A stretch of DNA of 64,000 nt from Hormoscilla sp. GUM202 (GTDB lineage: Bacteria; Cyanobacteriota; Cyanobacteriia; Cyanobacteriales; Desertifilaceae). Made by a program: the position numbers and the translations under genes. Under the pieces are notes generated by a model. That model searched no databases and was not told the DNA's origin. It saw only the letters and a program-made list of their open reading frames with translations. Each line of letters starts with the position of its first letter. The stretch's first letter is position 1. This document shows positions 52,402-62,833 of this stretch, one piece after another. The DNA lies in NCBI GenBank assembly GCA_005518205.2, contig RFFC02000002.1, forward strand, positions 124,001 through 188,000, written 5' to 3'.

Positions 52402-53595
52402 ATGACAAACGAACCGTCGAATGATTATACGACCAGTCTCAACAGCCGGGCAGAACTCTACATGTCCCAAGGGCGATATATAGAAGCCGAACCCCTGCTT
52501 ACCGAAGCCTTGGAGATGAGAAGGCAACTGCTGGGGTCGAAACATCCCGATGTGGCCCAAAGTCTCAACAACCTGGCAGTACTCTACAGGTTCCAAGGGC
52601 GATATATAGAAGCTGAACCCCTGTTTAAGGAAGCCTTGGAGATGAGAAAGCAACTGCTGGGGTCCGCACATCCTTCTGTAGCCACCAGTCTCAACAACCT
52701 GGCAGGACTCTACGAATCCCAAGGACGATACGCCGAAGCCGAACCTCTGTACAAGGAAGCCTTGGAAATGTCTAAGCAACTGCTGGGGTCGAAACATCCC
52801 GATGTGGCCACCAGTCTCAACAACCTGGCAGAATTCTACAGGTTCCAAGGGCGATATGCCGAAGCCGAACCCCTGTGTAAGGACGCCTTAGAGATGTCTA
52901 AGCAACTGCTGGGGTCGAAACATCCCGATGTGGCCACCAGTCTCAACAACCTGGCTTTACTCTACAAGTCCCAAGGGCGATATATAGAAGCCGAACCTCT
53001 GTATAAGGACGCCTTGGAGATGAGAAAGCAACTGCTGGGGTCCGCACATCCCGATGTGGCCAACAGTCTCAACAACCTGGCTTTACTCTACTACTCCCAA
53101 GGGCGATATATAGAAGCCGAACCCCTGTATAAGGACGCCTTGGAGATGAGAAAGCAACTGCTGGGGTCCGCACATCCTTCTGTAGCCACCAGTCTCAACA
53201 ACCTGGCAGGACTCTACGAATCCCAAGGGCGATATATAGAAGCCGAACCCCTGCATAAGGAAGCCTTGGAGATGAGAAAGCAACTGCTGGGGTCTGCACA
53301 TCCCGATGTGGCCACCAGTCTCAACAACCTGGCATCACTCTACAAATCCCAAGGGCGATATATAGAAGCCGAACCCCTGTTTAAGGAAGCTGTAACTATT
53401 CTGATTTCACAACTAGGACAAGATCATCCCCTTACTCAGAATGCTCAGCAGAACTACCTGATGTTTTTACAGCAAGTCGCTCTTAAAAATCGGCAAGGGG
53501 AGTCATCTAACGAGTGGGGCTACAGCGGCGGGACTACTAAGAAGAAAAAGAAAAAGAGCAAGAACAACAAAGGCTTCGGCAGTTTTAATCTATAG
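52402..53595 (+). CDS. Kinesin-light-chain-type TPR protein
   Basis: 397 residues behind a strong ribosome site (AAAGGAGG). Eight repeats of exactly 42 residues (126 bp) follow the pattern [20 protein letters not shown] then [20 protein letters not shown]. They are so alike at DNA level that recent duplication or gene conversion is certain. The tail is lysine-rich ([14 protein letters not shown]). TPR_10/12 proteins of this kind are scaffolds, often joined to CHAT, NB-ARC or other effector domains; here no effector is present. Function unknown. secD begins 138 bp downstream on the same strand. Confidence 0.88.
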   Translation: MTNEPSNDYTTSLNSRAELYMSQGRYIEAEPLLTEALEMRRQLLGSKHPDVAQSLNNLAVLYRFQGRYIEAEPLFKEALEMRKQLLGSAHPSVATSLNNLAGLYESQGRYAEAEPLYKEALEMSKQLLGSKHPDVATSLNNLAEFYRFQGRYAEAEPLCKDALEMSKQLLGSKHPDVATSLNNLALLYKSQGRYIEAEPLYKDALEMRKQLLGSAHPDVANSLNNLALLYYSQGRYIEAEPLYKDALEMRKQLLGSAHPSVATSLNNLAGLYESQGRYIEAEPLHKEALEMRKQLLGSAHPDVATSLNNLASLYKSQGRYIEAEPLFKEAVTILISQLGQDHPLTQNAQQNYLMFLQQVALKNRQGESSNEWGYSGGTTKKKKKKSKNNKGFGSFNL

Positions 53596-53732
53596 CCAGT
53601 AGGCTCGCCTGTATATACCTTGAAAGGGATTGCGCTGCGCTCCCGCAAGGGGTACGACGAGCGGAAAGAAAGCAACTGCTGGAGTCCCTACTTGTTAGAT
53701 TTGTGAGGGTTAAACACAGCACAAGTGGTAGT

Positions 53733-55148
53733 ATGCGAAAACAACGTTCAATATTGGCTCTGATTCTGGTGCTGGTAGTTGCCGCCATGACGGTATTGGT
53801 GCAGTTTGAAACCAGACTGGGATTGGATCTGAGGGGGGGCGCTCAACTAACCCTCCAAGTTAAGACGACCGACGAGGTGACGGAAATTACTCCGCAAGTC
53901 CTGGAAGCGGTAAAGCGCGTCGTGGAAGGACGGGTGAATGCCCTGGGTGTTTCCGAGTCTGTGGTGCAAACAGTGGGTTCCGAACAGCTATTAGTGCAAC
54001 TGCCAGGGGTGAATGACCCGGCACAAGCAGAACGAGTCTTGGGTGGTACGGCCCAGCTAGAATTTCGCCAGCAGAAGCAGGGAAGTGAAGATGAGTTTGC
54101 CGCTCAATACCAGATCCTCAGGATATTAGAATTACAACAGCTCGATCTCAGACTTAGCGATGATGCTGAGGCGATCGCCCAAAATCAGGCGGCAATCGAC
54201 AGCGCCAATGAGGCGATCGCGCCTTTGTTTGAGCGCATCGGTTTAACTGGCAACAACCTGGAGGATGCTTTCGCCCAACCCCGTCAGGGTGGCAGCAGTT
54301 GGGAAATTATTATTCGCTTCGATAGCGCCGGGGGCGATAAGTTTGCGGAAATGACCAAAAACCTGGCGGGTACGGGTCGCAGCATTGGCATTTTCCTGGA
54401 CGACAGGCTGATCAGTGCGCCCACGGTAGGAGTAGAATTTGCCGAAACAGGGATTATCGGAGGCACTGCCTCGATTACTGGGAATTTTACCGTCGAATCA
54501 GCCAATGACTTGGCAGTACAGTTGCGAGGTGGGGCTTTACCCGTCCCCGTAGAAGTGGTGCAAAACCGGACTGTAGGTGCTACCCTGGGACGAGATAGTA
54601 TTTCTAGCAGCATTAAGGCCGCGATCGCAGGTCTGGTGGCAGTGTTAATCTTCATGGTGGCCTACTACCGCCTGCCCGGTCTGATTGCAGATGTAGCATT
54701 AATTGTCTACGCCCTGCTGACCTTTGCCGCCTTCAAGCTATTGGGTGTTACCTTAACCTTGCCCGGAATAGCCGGTTTTATCCTGAGTATCGGCATGGCA
54801 GTTGATGCCAACGTGTTGATTTTCGAGCGCACTCGTGAAGAACTGCGCAGCGGCAAGAGCTTATATCGTGGAGTAGAATCTGGTTTCTATCGGGCCTTCT
54901 CCAGCATTTTAGATGGCAACGTGACTACCTTGATTTCCTGCATAGCATTATTCTGGTTGGGGTCGGGTCTGGTCAGAGGTTTTGCTCTGACTCTGGGACT
55001 GGGGGTGGTGGTGAGTATGTTTACTGCCCTAACCTGTAGTCGGACCCTGATGCTCTATGTATTGCAATTTCCCGGGTTGCGCAAGCCAGAACTGTTCTGT
55101 CCTAATCTGCAATTGTCCGCGAAATCCCAATCAGGAGCAACGTTATGA
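53733..55148 (+). CDS. secD: Protein translocase subunit SecD
   Basis: 471 residues from ATG 53733 ([20 protein letters not shown]); a GTG at 53703 is in frame but adds residues that the family lacks. TM1 is followed by [16 protein letters not shown] (D1 region) and a large periplasmic domain. TM2 to TM6 then begin near [20 protein letters not shown], with the conserved [20 protein letters not shown]. SecD and SecF use the proton gradient to assist protein export across plasma and thylakoid membranes. It overlaps secF by 4 bp (ATGA). Confidence 0.97.
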   Translation: MRKQRSILALILVLVVAAMTVLVQFETRLGLDLRGGAQLTLQVKTTDEVTEITPQVLEAVKRVVEGRVNALGVSESVVQTVGSEQLLVQLPGVNDPAQAERVLGGTAQLEFRQQKQGSEDEFAAQYQILRILELQQLDLRLSDDAEAIAQNQAAIDSANEAIAPLFERIGLTGNNLEDAFAQPRQGGSSWEIIIRFDSAGGDKFAEMTKNLAGTGRSIGIFLDDRLISAPTVGVEFAETGIIGGTASITGNFTVESANDLAVQLRGGALPVPVEVVQNRTVGATLGRDSISSSIKAAIAGLVAVLIFMVAYYRLPGLIADVALIVYALLTFAAFKLLGVTLTLPGIAGFILSIGMAVDANVLIFERTREELRSGKSLYRGVESGFYRAFSSILDGNVTTLISCIALFWLGSGLVRGFALTLGLGVVVSMFTALTCSRTLMLYVLQFPGLRKPELFCPNLQLSAKSQSGATL

Positions 55149-56134
55149 GATTAAAGATTATCAAACAACGCGGGCTCTGGTGGTCAATTTCGGTGGCGAT
55201 CGTCCTGGCCGGGATGGTGGCCATGGGCATTTCTTGGACGCGATCGGACATCGGCGCACCTCTGCGTCCCAGTCTGGATTTTGTCGGCGGTACTAGGCTA
55301 CAACTGGAACGGGACTGTTCTCAACCCAATAACTGCGATCGGGCCATTGACCTGGCCGCAGTGCGAGGGGTGATGGCAACTCAGGGTTTGGCCAATAGCA
55401 GCATCCAAATAGTCGGCGAACGGGGTAACGCCCTGAGCATTAGAACCAAAGATTTAGATGTTTCCGAACGCACCCAACTGCAAACAGCCCTAGAGGAGGA
55501 GCTCGGGGAGTTTGATCCGCAAAAGACCCAGATCGACACCGTCGGTCCGACCCTAGGACGACAGCTGTTTACCTCTGGTCTGTTAGCCCTGCTAGTCGCC
55601 TTCGGAGGCATTACATTTTACCTGACTTGGAGATTCCAACTAGACTACGCCTTTTTTGCCTTCGCGGCCCTGTTCCACGATGTCTTTGTTACCCTAGGCG
55701 TATTCTCGATGTTGGGTCTAGTGCTGGGATTAGAAGTGGATAGCTTGTTCGTCGTGGCCCTGCTGACGATTATCGGCTTCTCCGTTAACGATACTGTCGT
55801 GATCTACGATCGGGTGCGGGAGACGATCAAACTCCACCCAGACCAGCACATCGACCAAGTGGTAGATGATGCCGTCAATCAAACTCTGACTCGGTCCATC
55901 AATACCACCTTAACTACCCTACTGCCATTATTGTCCATCTTCCTGTTTGGCGGCGAAACCTTGAAATACTTTGCCCTCGCCCTGATAGTTGGCTTTATCT
56001 CAGGTGCCTATTCTAGTATCTTCATCGCTAGTACCCTGCTAGCTTGGTGGCGAGAACGCACGGGTCAAGCTATATTGGCATCAGCGGTTACTGCCGAACA
56101 ACCCGATGGACTAACCTCTTCTGATGAGGCATAA
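55145..56134 (+). CDS. secF: Protein translocase subunit SecF
   Basis: 329 residues. TM1 ([20 protein letters not shown]) is followed by the SecF hallmark [12 protein letters not shown], then TM2-TM6 with [20 protein letters not shown]. The ATG overlaps the secD stop (ATGA), so translation is coupled. A small conserved membrane protein gene overlaps its end. All motifs intact. Confidence 0.97.
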   Translation: MRLKIIKQRGLWWSISVAIVLAGMVAMGISWTRSDIGAPLRPSLDFVGGTRLQLERDCSQPNNCDRAIDLAAVRGVMATQGLANSSIQIVGERGNALSIRTKDLDVSERTQLQTALEEELGEFDPQKTQIDTVGPTLGRQLFTSGLLALLVAFGGITFYLTWRFQLDYAFFAFAALFHDVFVTLGVFSMLGLVLGLEVDSLFVVALLTIIGFSVNDTVVIYDRVRETIKLHPDQHIDQVVDDAVNQTLTRSINTTLTTLLPLLSIFLFGGETLKYFALALIVGFISGAYSSIFIASTLLAWWRERTGQAILASAVTAEQPDGLTSSDEA

Positions 56135-56144
56135 CTATAAACAG

Positions 56145-56546
56145 ATGGAAACTGCAAAAGAGACTTCATCCCTGACAACGGATGCTATCTTTAAGGCGCA
56201 AGTCCAAAGGTTACACCACCTGACAGTGGCTCTCAGGTGGTTGGCGATCGGGTTGCTATGGCTCACTGTCGGTTCCCTGAGTCTCTGGAGTTTGCGATCG
56301 GAGATTGACCTGTTGCGATCGCATTTCACCTGGGCAGCAGTGCGCTACGGTATGTATTACAACCAGATACCAGCTCTAGGTCTGGGTTTTTGTATTGCCA
56401 CCACGACAGTAGTCCTAGTTTGGCAAAGCCGTAATATTCTGCTGGGAATGCCACCCCAGTACAAAAAGAGTCTGGAGATGGGGGTTTGCCGCATTCGCAA
56501 GCAGGGTCCGACTCACCCCTTGTGGAAATGGGTTTGCCAAAAATGA
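56145..56546 (+). CDS. Small conserved membrane protein downstream of secF
   Basis: About 133 residues from ATG 56145 (METAKETSSLTTDAIFKAQV); another ATG at 56124 lies inside secF. Two membrane segments (WLAIGLLWLTVGSLSLWS and IPALGLGFCIATTTVVLVW) surround a short periplasmic loop. The tail is basic. Its position suggests an accessory of the Sec or membrane-protein pathway, but this is inference; the family is unknown to me. Confidence 0.7.
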   Translation: METAKETSSLTTDAIFKAQVQRLHHLTVALRWLAIGLLWLTVGSLSLWSLRSEIDLLRSHFTWAAVRYGMYYNQIPALGLGFCIATTTVVLVWQSRNILLGMPPQYKKSLEMGVCRIRKQGPTHPLWKWVCQK

Positions 56547-56665
56547 AGTCGTCAGTTGTTAGTTGTCCGTTGTGGGTTGGTAGTTATCAGTTTACCACTA
56601 ACCGCTAACTACTAACTGCTAACTCCTAACCACTGACTGCTAACCACTAACAAATCACCAATATC
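56547..56665. repeat. Degenerate TAACTACTAACTG-type repeats
   Basis: Irregular heptamer-like CTAACTA/CTAACTG copies from 56564 to 56652, ending 14 bp before ilvE. Same motif at 43215 and 58455. Confidence 0.7.
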
Positions 56666-57580
56666 ATGGATAAATTTTTACCATTTGCTTACTTTCATTA
56701 TCAATTTGTTCCTTTTGCTGAGGCTAAGATTTCCATTGCCACCCATGGGTTGCATTATGGAACTGGAGCCTTTGGTGGAATGCGCGGGATACTCGATCCG
56801 CAAAATCCACAGCAAGTTTTGCTGTTCAGATTAGACCGCCATTGCCAAAGGTTGAGTAATAGTGCTAAATTCTTACACTACGACTTGCCAGCGGATAAAA
56901 TTAAATCAGTTATCGTTGATTTTGTCAAGAAAAATCAGCCTACGAAAGCTTTCTATATTAGACCCTTTATCTACACCTCAGGTTTGGGACTTACTCCCAG
57001 ACTCCATAAGATTGAGAAAGACTTTTTTGTTTATGGGTTGGAGTTGGAAGATTATTTGTCTCCCGAGGGAGTAAACTGTCGCATTAGTTCTTGGTATCGA
57101 CAAGAAGACCGCAGTTTTCCCCTGCGAGGTAAGCTGAGTGCAGCCTATATTACCTCTTCTCTAGCTAAGACGGAAGCTTTTGAGTCTGGCTTTGATGAAG
57201 CGATTTTAATCAATTCTCAAGGAAAGGTCTGTGAAGCGACGGGAATGAATATCTTTCTGGTGAGAAATGACTCACTGATTACCCCTGGGTTTGAACAGGA
57301 TATCCTGGAAGGAATCACGAGAGATAGTATTATTAAGATGGCGACGGACCTGGGGATGAAAGTCACGGAACGCCCGGTGGATAAGTCGGAACTCTTGATT
57401 GCGGACGAGGTGTTTCTCTGCGGGACAGCTGCCAAGATTACTCCGGTAAAACGGATTGAAAATTATCAATTGCCCGCAAGCAAACCGATTACGGAAAAAC
57501 TGCGAGAAAAACTGACGGCGATTATGGAAAATCGCGATCCTAATTACCGAAACTGGATCTACCCAGTCTTTCTAGTATAA
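56666..57580 (+). CDS. ilvE: Branched-chain amino acid aminotransferase
   Basis: 304 residues, fold-type IV aminotransferase. The likely PLP lysine is in LRGKLSAAYITSSLAKTEAF, the conserved glutamate in VCEATGMNIFLVRN, and the phosphate-binding part in FLCGTAAKITPVKRI. The enzyme makes leucine, isoleucine and valine from the 2-oxo acids using glutamate. Starts HYQFVPFAEAKISIATHG, typical of IlvE. A D-amino-acid transaminase or aminodeoxychorismate lyase is less likely given the length and the start. Confidence 0.93.
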   Translation: MDKFLPFAYFHYQFVPFAEAKISIATHGLHYGTGAFGGMRGILDPQNPQQVLLFRLDRHCQRLSNSAKFLHYDLPADKIKSVIVDFVKKNQPTKAFYIRPFIYTSGLGLTPRLHKIEKDFFVYGLELEDYLSPEGVNCRISSWYRQEDRSFPLRGKLSAAYITSSLAKTEAFESGFDEAILINSQGKVCEATGMNIFLVRNDSLITPGFEQDILEGITRDSIIKMATDLGMKVTERPVDKSELLIADEVFLCGTAAKITPVKRIENYQLPASKPITEKLREKLTAIMENRDPNYRNWIYPVFLV

Positions 57581-58119
57581 AATTTAAAGCACAGCATTTG
57601 AGATTGGTGGATGTAGGATATTTCTGGCGTATGGGAATGGAAATTACAAATTCTGTTCCCTGGCCGGGCTGGGAGATAAACTGCAATTGATTGCCATGTT
57701 TTTCGACGACTATCTGATAGCTAACTGACAATCCTAAACCCGTACCTTTGCCTGGTGGCTTGGTGGTAAAGAAGGGGTCAAACAGGTCTGATGCTTCTAC
57801 TTCTGACTGGATTTCAGGTACGGGCTGCTGATAGTGATGCCAGTAAAGGTTTCCCAAGCGTAACAAGTCTTGCCTGTATCCTTTGACGTGAGTCAGATTG
57901 CCAGTAATGAAACTGACGGGGTTGTTGATTTCATGGGCAATGGCACTACCCCACTCGCAGCGGAGGGGGCCCGGAGCGTGCGAAAAATCGCACATCGATC
58001 TCTGCTTGGCAAAGTGTTAATTCACCCAGGGTTGATTCTAAACTGAGTTGCGACTCTTGTTCGGTGTCTTCCCTGACTGAAAAACTATCTTTGAAAAATC
58101 TGTGATGCACTATACCCAT
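57540..58119 (-). pseudogene. Sensor histidine kinase remnant
   Basis: From ATG 58119 the frame reads MGIVHHRFFKDSFSVREDTE, then STLGELTLCQAEIDVRFF. It then meets the 28-bp repeat (57954-57981) and continues in another frame as AIAHEINNPVSFITGNLTHV, the H-box. It next jumps to DLFDPFFTTKPPGKGTGLGL, the F and G2 boxes. The N-box region of the ATPase domain is deleted, so the kinase is dead. The end overlaps ilvE by 41 bp on the opposite strand. Confidence 0.85.
57954..57981. repeat. Copy of the 28-bp GC-rich dispersed repeat inside the kinase remnant
   Basis: CTCGCAGCGGAGGGGGCCC followed by GGAGCGTGC; inserted just before the H-box. Confidence 0.85.
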
Positions 58120-58513
58120 TTGACATTTCCTAGTCTATTAGCTGCGACCTATCCAGCTTTTTCAGCCATATTAGCTAGATTGACACAATTATTATAGTAA
58201 TACTAGGAGGATTTGTCCAGAGCGAGCAAATTATTCCTTTGGAGGATAGGGAATTTCCCTAGCCTCAGTTCCGGAAAAATACCAGGTAATCATCAGAGAA
58301 TGAACTTATCGGGAATTTGCTGTCTGTCCGACAAAAGGCGATCGCACTAATGATTTCCTATTCAAGTAATTTGTATTTCTGATAATCATGCCCCAACTAT
58401 TCACATATAATCTCCCCCAAACATGTTTGTTCACAGACTGCGATCGGGGCATCAGTTATCAGTTGTCTTGACAACTAACAACTAACAACTAACAACTGAC
58501 AAGTAACAACAGA
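58120..58513. other. Intergenic region, no gene seen
   Basis: Carries CTAACAACTAACAACTGACA-type repeats (58465-58505) next to the AI-2E transporter stop. Otherwise unremarkable. Confidence 0.45.
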
Positions 58514-59674
58514 CTACGACTCAGCATTAGCTTGGTTAGGTTGTATCTCGGGACTGGGAATAGGTGGATCCTGAGGGGAATCGGCGATCGGGGTTTCACT
58601 GCTTTCGGTTGCATCCTGGTCACCAGTCCATTTGTCGAGAATATCTTCGATCAATACTTCTCTGAGCCAGGTTTGAGCAACAACAGCCAGGGGCAATGCT
58701 AAGATCAACCCTAGGGGACCGAAAAAGGCGGTAAATGTGATTTGAGCTAACAGGGTTACAGCAGGGAGTAGGGAAACATTTTTCTGCATGACAGTGGGAC
58801 TCAGCCAGTAGCTCTCAATATTCTGAATCACCAGATACAGAATCAATACAGCACCTGCCTTTCCCAGAGGATTCTTGTCCAAAAGGGCGACTGTCAGCGG
58901 GGAGATCACGCTTAAGATGGGTCCAAAATTAGGAATAAAGTTGAATAACCCAGCTAACAGAGCATGAGCTAGCACTAACTTTACTCCTAAGAACCACAAA
59001 CCGATGCCACAGGTAGTAGCAACAAAGAGCGAATTGATGACAATGCCTCCAAACCAGTTTCCCAAGGCCTCTTCACATTCAGAGAGAATGTCATCTACCC
59101 GGCGGCGATAGAAGGAAGGAAACAGCCGCACAAATACCTTTCTGTATGGCTGGGGATTGATCGACATCATGATTGTCAGCACAATCACAAGCAACAGTTG
59201 ACCTACCGCAATCAGGGAATTGGAGAAAAAGTCATAAAAGTTCCCCAACAGCTGAGTCACAAAGGGCTGTAGTTCTTGGATTAAATTGGAAAGGTCTGGC
59301 GGTTCTGGCATCCACTCCGGGCGGTTACGACTCAATTCATCCAGCAGGATACCAATGCGTTTCAACCCGTTAGGTAATAGGTCGATCAAGCTTTTAATTT
59401 GCTCGATAAAGGGTGGCACAACTAGCAAAAAAAACAGCAGGAAAAACAGTATGGTACAGCTCACGATCGAGATAACTGCCATGTTCCGGCTCAAAGGAGT
59501 ATATCTCTGTAACCGCTGCACGCCACGATTTAATGCTGTTGCTAATACTACGGCTGTAAATACCAGCAAAATAATATGTCTAATTTCCCAGAGAATATAT
59601 AGGGATAAAACTAGACTGAAAAAGCCCAGCCATTGACCGATATTCACAAATATACACGCCTCCTCAACTTTCAC
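58514..59674 (-). CDS. AI-2E family transporter
   Basis: 386 residues with about eight hydrophobic segments. An early pair (FFSLVLSLYILWEIRHIILL, FTAVVLATALNRGVQRL) and the C-terminal block FNFIPNFGPILSVISPLTVA, then LLPAVTLLAQITFTAFFGPL, are typical of PF01594. Members include TqsA (AI-2 export) and Na+/H+ antiporters; the substrate here is unknown. The polar tail after residue 350 (ESSETPIADSPQDPPIPSPE) is low complexity. Confidence 0.9.
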   Translation of the reverse strand: MKVEEACIFVNIGQWLGFFSLVLSLYILWEIRHIILLVFTAVVLATALNRGVQRLQRYTPLSRNMAVISIVSCTILFFLLFFLLVVPPFIEQIKSLIDLLPNGLKRIGILLDELSRNRPEWMPEPPDLSNLIQELQPFVTQLLGNFYDFFSNSLIAVGQLLLVIVLTIMMSINPQPYRKVFVRLFPSFYRRRVDDILSECEEALGNWFGGIVINSLFVATTCGIGLWFLGVKLVLAHALLAGLFNFIPNFGPILSVISPLTVALLDKNPLGKAGAVLILYLVIQNIESYWLSPTVMQKNVSLLPAVTLLAQITFTAFFGPLGLILALPLAVVAQTWLREVLIEDILDKWTGDQDATESSETPIADSPQDPPIPSPEIQPNQANAES

Positions 59675-59800
59675 TTCCTCCCAGGTGGGTTAATATCCGA
59701 TTATATCACAATAACAATGTGGGTAATCGGAAGCTGTCGGGTGGGCACCGCTTCTGGACCGACTAAACTAAAACTTAGAGGACCGCTACTATTCGCCAGC

Positions 59801-60268
59801 CTAAAGAAATCTGGTTAAATCGAATTCCTGTTCTGACTGCTGTGGTTTATCCCGTTCAGCTTGCATAATCAATAAAAGTTGTTCGGTATAATCTACTACT
59901 CCCCGCAATTGTTCTCGCAATACTTCTAGTCCGCCATTGGCATATTCTTCAAATATTTGGATGCGTTGTGACTCATATTTGGGGTCGCCCGAGGAGAGGA
60001 TTTTGGGGTCTTGGGTTTCCACGATCGCCAGTATTTTCATCATCACATCATATCCTCTGGAGGCAAATATTTCCAGTCCGATCGGGCCCGGTTCTTTTTT
60101 GGCAGCTGCACCCAGGGGCGATCGCTTTTTCCGCTTGGCCCCCAAGGCGGCGGCAAAGGCCATCACATCAGCATAGGTCTGGAATGGTCCGGTGGTCTCG
60201 CTCTCGTCTAGTAAGGCTTTCACTAAATTAGCCTTGTCTTTAGCAATCTTGATTTTGTTAGTGGTCAT
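59801..60268 (-). CDS. DNA phosphorothioation-associated protein 4-like
   Basis: 155 residues. The start MTTNKIKIAKDKANLVKALL, then TYADVMAFAAALGAKRKKRS, PIGLEIFASRGYDVMMKILA and IFEEYANGGLEVLREQLRG match the Dnd-associated protein 4 family as I remember it. Such genes normally accompany dndBCDE or the restriction genes of DNA phosphorothioation. None of those are visible here; the neighbours are an AI-2E transporter and a MITE, so this seems an orphan. Start chosen at 60268; no upstream in-frame start is better. Confidence 0.7.
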   Translation of the reverse strand: MTTNKIKIAKDKANLVKALLDESETTGPFQTYADVMAFAAALGAKRKKRSPLGAAAKKEPGPIGLEIFASRGYDVMMKILAIVETQDPKILSSGDPKYESQRIQIFEEYANGGLEVLREQLRGVVDYTEQLLLIMQAERDKPQQSEQEFDLTRFL

Positions 60269-60298
60269 TATTTGAGGTTATGGTTTATGCTAATATTA

Positions 60299-60408
60299 AC
60301 GCGACGTGCAACTTTCCACGGAAGAATAACGGTTTGGTGGTCTTTCGCTGAAAATGTTGTTCTCAAAACTCCCTAAATATCGCTGGTTGTAAAAAGTTGC
60401 ACACTGCG
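60299..60408. mobile_element. 110-bp MITE (GTGCAACTTT ends), copy B
   Basis: Ends ACGCGACGTGCAACTTT and AAAAGTTGCACACTGCG, flanked by TAATATTA at 60291-60298 and 60409-60416. It is nearly the reverse complement of copy A over its whole length. It lies 30 bp from the start of the Dnd-associated gene and may affect its promoter. Confidence 0.9.
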
Positions 60409-60482
60409 TAATATTAGCATAAAGATACCGTTCGCCGCCATTGAATCTAAAAAACTAGGATTTGTGCTGAAAAACAAGATCA

Positions 60483-61305
60483 ATGCCAATCACAGAAAAT
60501 CACCTCTCGGAAGAGATGTTGCCGATCGAGGATGCGCCGGAAAGTTTCAGCAAGCTTTACGTGTTTGGGGACAGCCTCTCGGATCCGGGCAACCAGCTGA
60601 GGGTCACGACATTCGTGCAGCCGTTAGAGCCGACTTTAGGGATCGACTTCCCGATCGACCCCCCGACTCCGCCCTACTTTCAGGGACGTTATTCTAACGA
60701 TCCCATCTGGTGGATTATCTAGCTGAAGGTTTGGGCATAACGGTTACTCCCTCCTCGGAATTGTCGGTATTATACCCCAGAAGACCTATGCCTTCTCCGA
60801 TCACGGTGACGCGCAATGGTCCGATCGTTAGCCCCTTCTTTAACGGTACCCTTAATGAGAACAGCGTCAACTTTGCCTTTGGTGGCTCCCAAACGGGAAC
60901 AGCTGGATCTGGAGAATTTGGTGATTTCATACCGGGGGTGCTGAAGCAGGTTAATTGGTTCCGGAGGGACTTGGCCCGTGAGGGCGTGAGGGCGGACTCG
61001 GAAGCACTCTATATTCTGTGGGCGGGTCCCAATGATTACCAGAGTGTTCTCACTCCGGTTCCGCTTTTCTCAGCGCAAGAGTCGGTCGGCAATATAGAAA
61101 GGGCCCTGTCGGCACTCTACAACCTCGGTGCGAGAAATTTCCTAGTACATAATTTACTAGATTTAGGAAAGACTGCTCGCGCCCTCAGTCAGGGGACGGA
61201 AGAGTCAACCCGTCTCAGCACCGTGACAATATTGCATAATTTCCTTTTGGAAGATACTCTCAGTGATTTGAGACAGAGAAAAGGAATTAGCAGCTTACAA
61301 CCAAG
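60483..61305 (+). pseudogene. GDSL/SGNH hydrolase, frameshifted and truncated
   Basis: First frame: SKLYVFGDSLSDPGNQ (block I serine) and PYFQGRYSNDPIW. A one-base loss at about 60712 shifts to DYLAEGLGITVTPSSELSVL, then NFAFGGSQTGTAGSGEFGDF (block II), then LYILWAGPNDYQS (block III). The C-terminal catalytic Asp/His block is missing: the frame leaves the family after TLSDLRQRKGI, where TPR-type sequence begins. Original function: an esterase or lipase. Confidence 0.88.
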
Positions 61306-61309
61306 CTAG

Positions 61310-61850
61310 AAATATTTATCAGACATGGGCAACAAGCATTGAATTTCTTTAACCAAGCCCTGAACCATCGGGAGAGAGCCAGCATTTACCTCTATAACGA
61401 TATTGGTAAAGTTTACTCCGCTTTAGGAGATTTACCCAAGGCTTGAGAATTTTTTAACAAAGCCTTAATGTTGCCGAATAACAGTACCGAAGCCCAAGCA
61501 GAAACTCGGTTTAGGATCGCCGCAGTCGAACGCAAGTTGGGCAATATCGACAGGGCCCTAACCCAGATAGAAGCGGCCATTTCTCTGATTGAAGCAGAAC
61601 GGGTCAGGCAGAATTCTCCAGAAGTACGTCAAGCATTTTTTGCCGAGAAACAGGATTATTATGAATTCTACATTGACCTGTTAATGGAACTGCATCAGCA
61701 AGACCCGACAAAAGGATATGATGCCCGGGCATTGAATATTAAAGAACGTTCTCAAGCCCGCCGAAGCCAACACCGATATTCGCAAAGGGGTCGATCCGGA
61801 ATTGGCAATCCAAGAACGCAGCTTACAGCAACAATTGAATGCCGTAAACT
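61310..61850 (+). pseudogene. TPR/CHAT-protein fragment
   Basis: IRHGQQALNFFNQALNHRER and IYLYNDIGKVYSALGDLPKA are TPR repeats; a TGA at 61444-61446 follows, then [20 protein letters not shown], and [20 protein letters not shown], typical of the linker in TPR-CHAT proteins. A frameshift near 61755 leads to [20 protein letters not shown]. The CHAT protease domain that should follow is absent. Confidence 0.82.
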
Positions 61851-62172
61851 GACCGAAGGCAGCGCCAACCTCAGCGGCGGTCAGCGTCAGCGCTTGGAAA
61901 TTGCCCGCGCTTTAGTCAACGACCCGACTATTCTGGTGATGGATGAGGCAACTAGCGCTTTAGATATAGAAACCGAGAAACAGTTGGTGGCGAATTTGCG
62001 CCAGCGTCAATGTAGCTGTATTGTAGTTGCCCATCGTTTGAGTACCATTATTGATTGCGATGAGATTATTGTCTTCGATCGCGGTTTGGTGGTACAGCGC
62101 GGCACTCACGAGCAGTTGTGCGCCGTTGAGGGGGTTTATCGCGATCTGCTGGGCGCAGAGACTGTCCAGTAA
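61846..62172 (+). pseudogene. C-terminal ABC ATPase fragment (bacteriocin-export type)
   Basis: In frame with the TPR piece: [20 protein letters not shown] (signature), [19 protein letters not shown] (Walker B, D-loop), [20 protein letters not shown] (H-loop) and [20 protein letters not shown]. It resembles the end of NHLP-type leader-peptide exporters. Walker A and the membrane domain are missing. The junction at about 61846 shows an illegitimate fusion. Confidence 0.82.
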
Positions 62173-62753
62173 TTCTATCTCTTCGCTGTCGGCCCGCCGG
62201 GGGTTCAAACCCCCGGCTAATAGCTAAAGTCGGTTGAAACCGACTAATATAATAATGCTTAAACAGGGTGCATTTCACTTTGGCAATATGCCAGCAATAT
62301 TCGCTAATTGCTAATGGATAATTGCTAATAGTGCATCTCATTTTTTGCCGTAGTGCGTAGGTTGGGTTTCGTGCCTCAACTCAACCCCTGTATCTGGTGC
62401 ATAGTGCATATTAGCGAAATCTCACATTTTCCCATTGGAGACGATGTCAAAATAAGTTAACTCAACAGGTTTTCATAAGAGGTGAAAGCAATTTTGGCCG
62501 ACACGATCTCAATCCTTGCTGTCGCCAAAAAGCATCTGTCCACGTCCCATCGTTTTCCGATCATCGCGGCACCGGGTTTTTAGTATAATCTATTTTTAAG
62601 TCGTAGCCGCCAACCTCATATATCTTATTTTTACTTTTGGTTTAAGTTATTATTAGATTATAATCTTATCTCGGCAGCTGGTCAACTTTTATGGCCTGGC
62701 TCCACCGGCACCTCATCAAGAATGACCCAGATCGCCAGATCGCCAGATCGCCA
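62173..62753. other. Intergenic region, repeats only
   Basis: A GCCCGCCGGGGGTTCAAACC palindrome (62192), GGGTTGAAACC-type pieces, direct GTGCATTTCACTTT/GTGCATCTCATTTT (62268, 62331) and a triple AGATCGCCAGATCGCC (62729-62758). No gene. Confidence 0.5.
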
Positions 62754-62833
62754 GATCGCCCCCGCCATTCGTTTCGCCTCGGCCAACCTACCAATTTTTC
62801 TGGTAAGGTGAGGAAATGTCTTGCGGTGATGGG
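62754..62833. repeat. 80-bp direct repeat, left copy, flanking the toxin/immunity cassette
   Basis: Shares GCCAACCTACCAATTTTT, GGTAAGGTGAGGAAATGTC and TTGCGGTGATGGG with 63631-63715. Few mismatches. Confidence 0.88.

Noticed and set aside
62192..62225. GGGGGTTCAAACCCCCGG as a tRNA T-arm
   Set aside because: No anticodon arm or acceptor pairing around it; the same palindrome recurs near 21268 without a tRNA.
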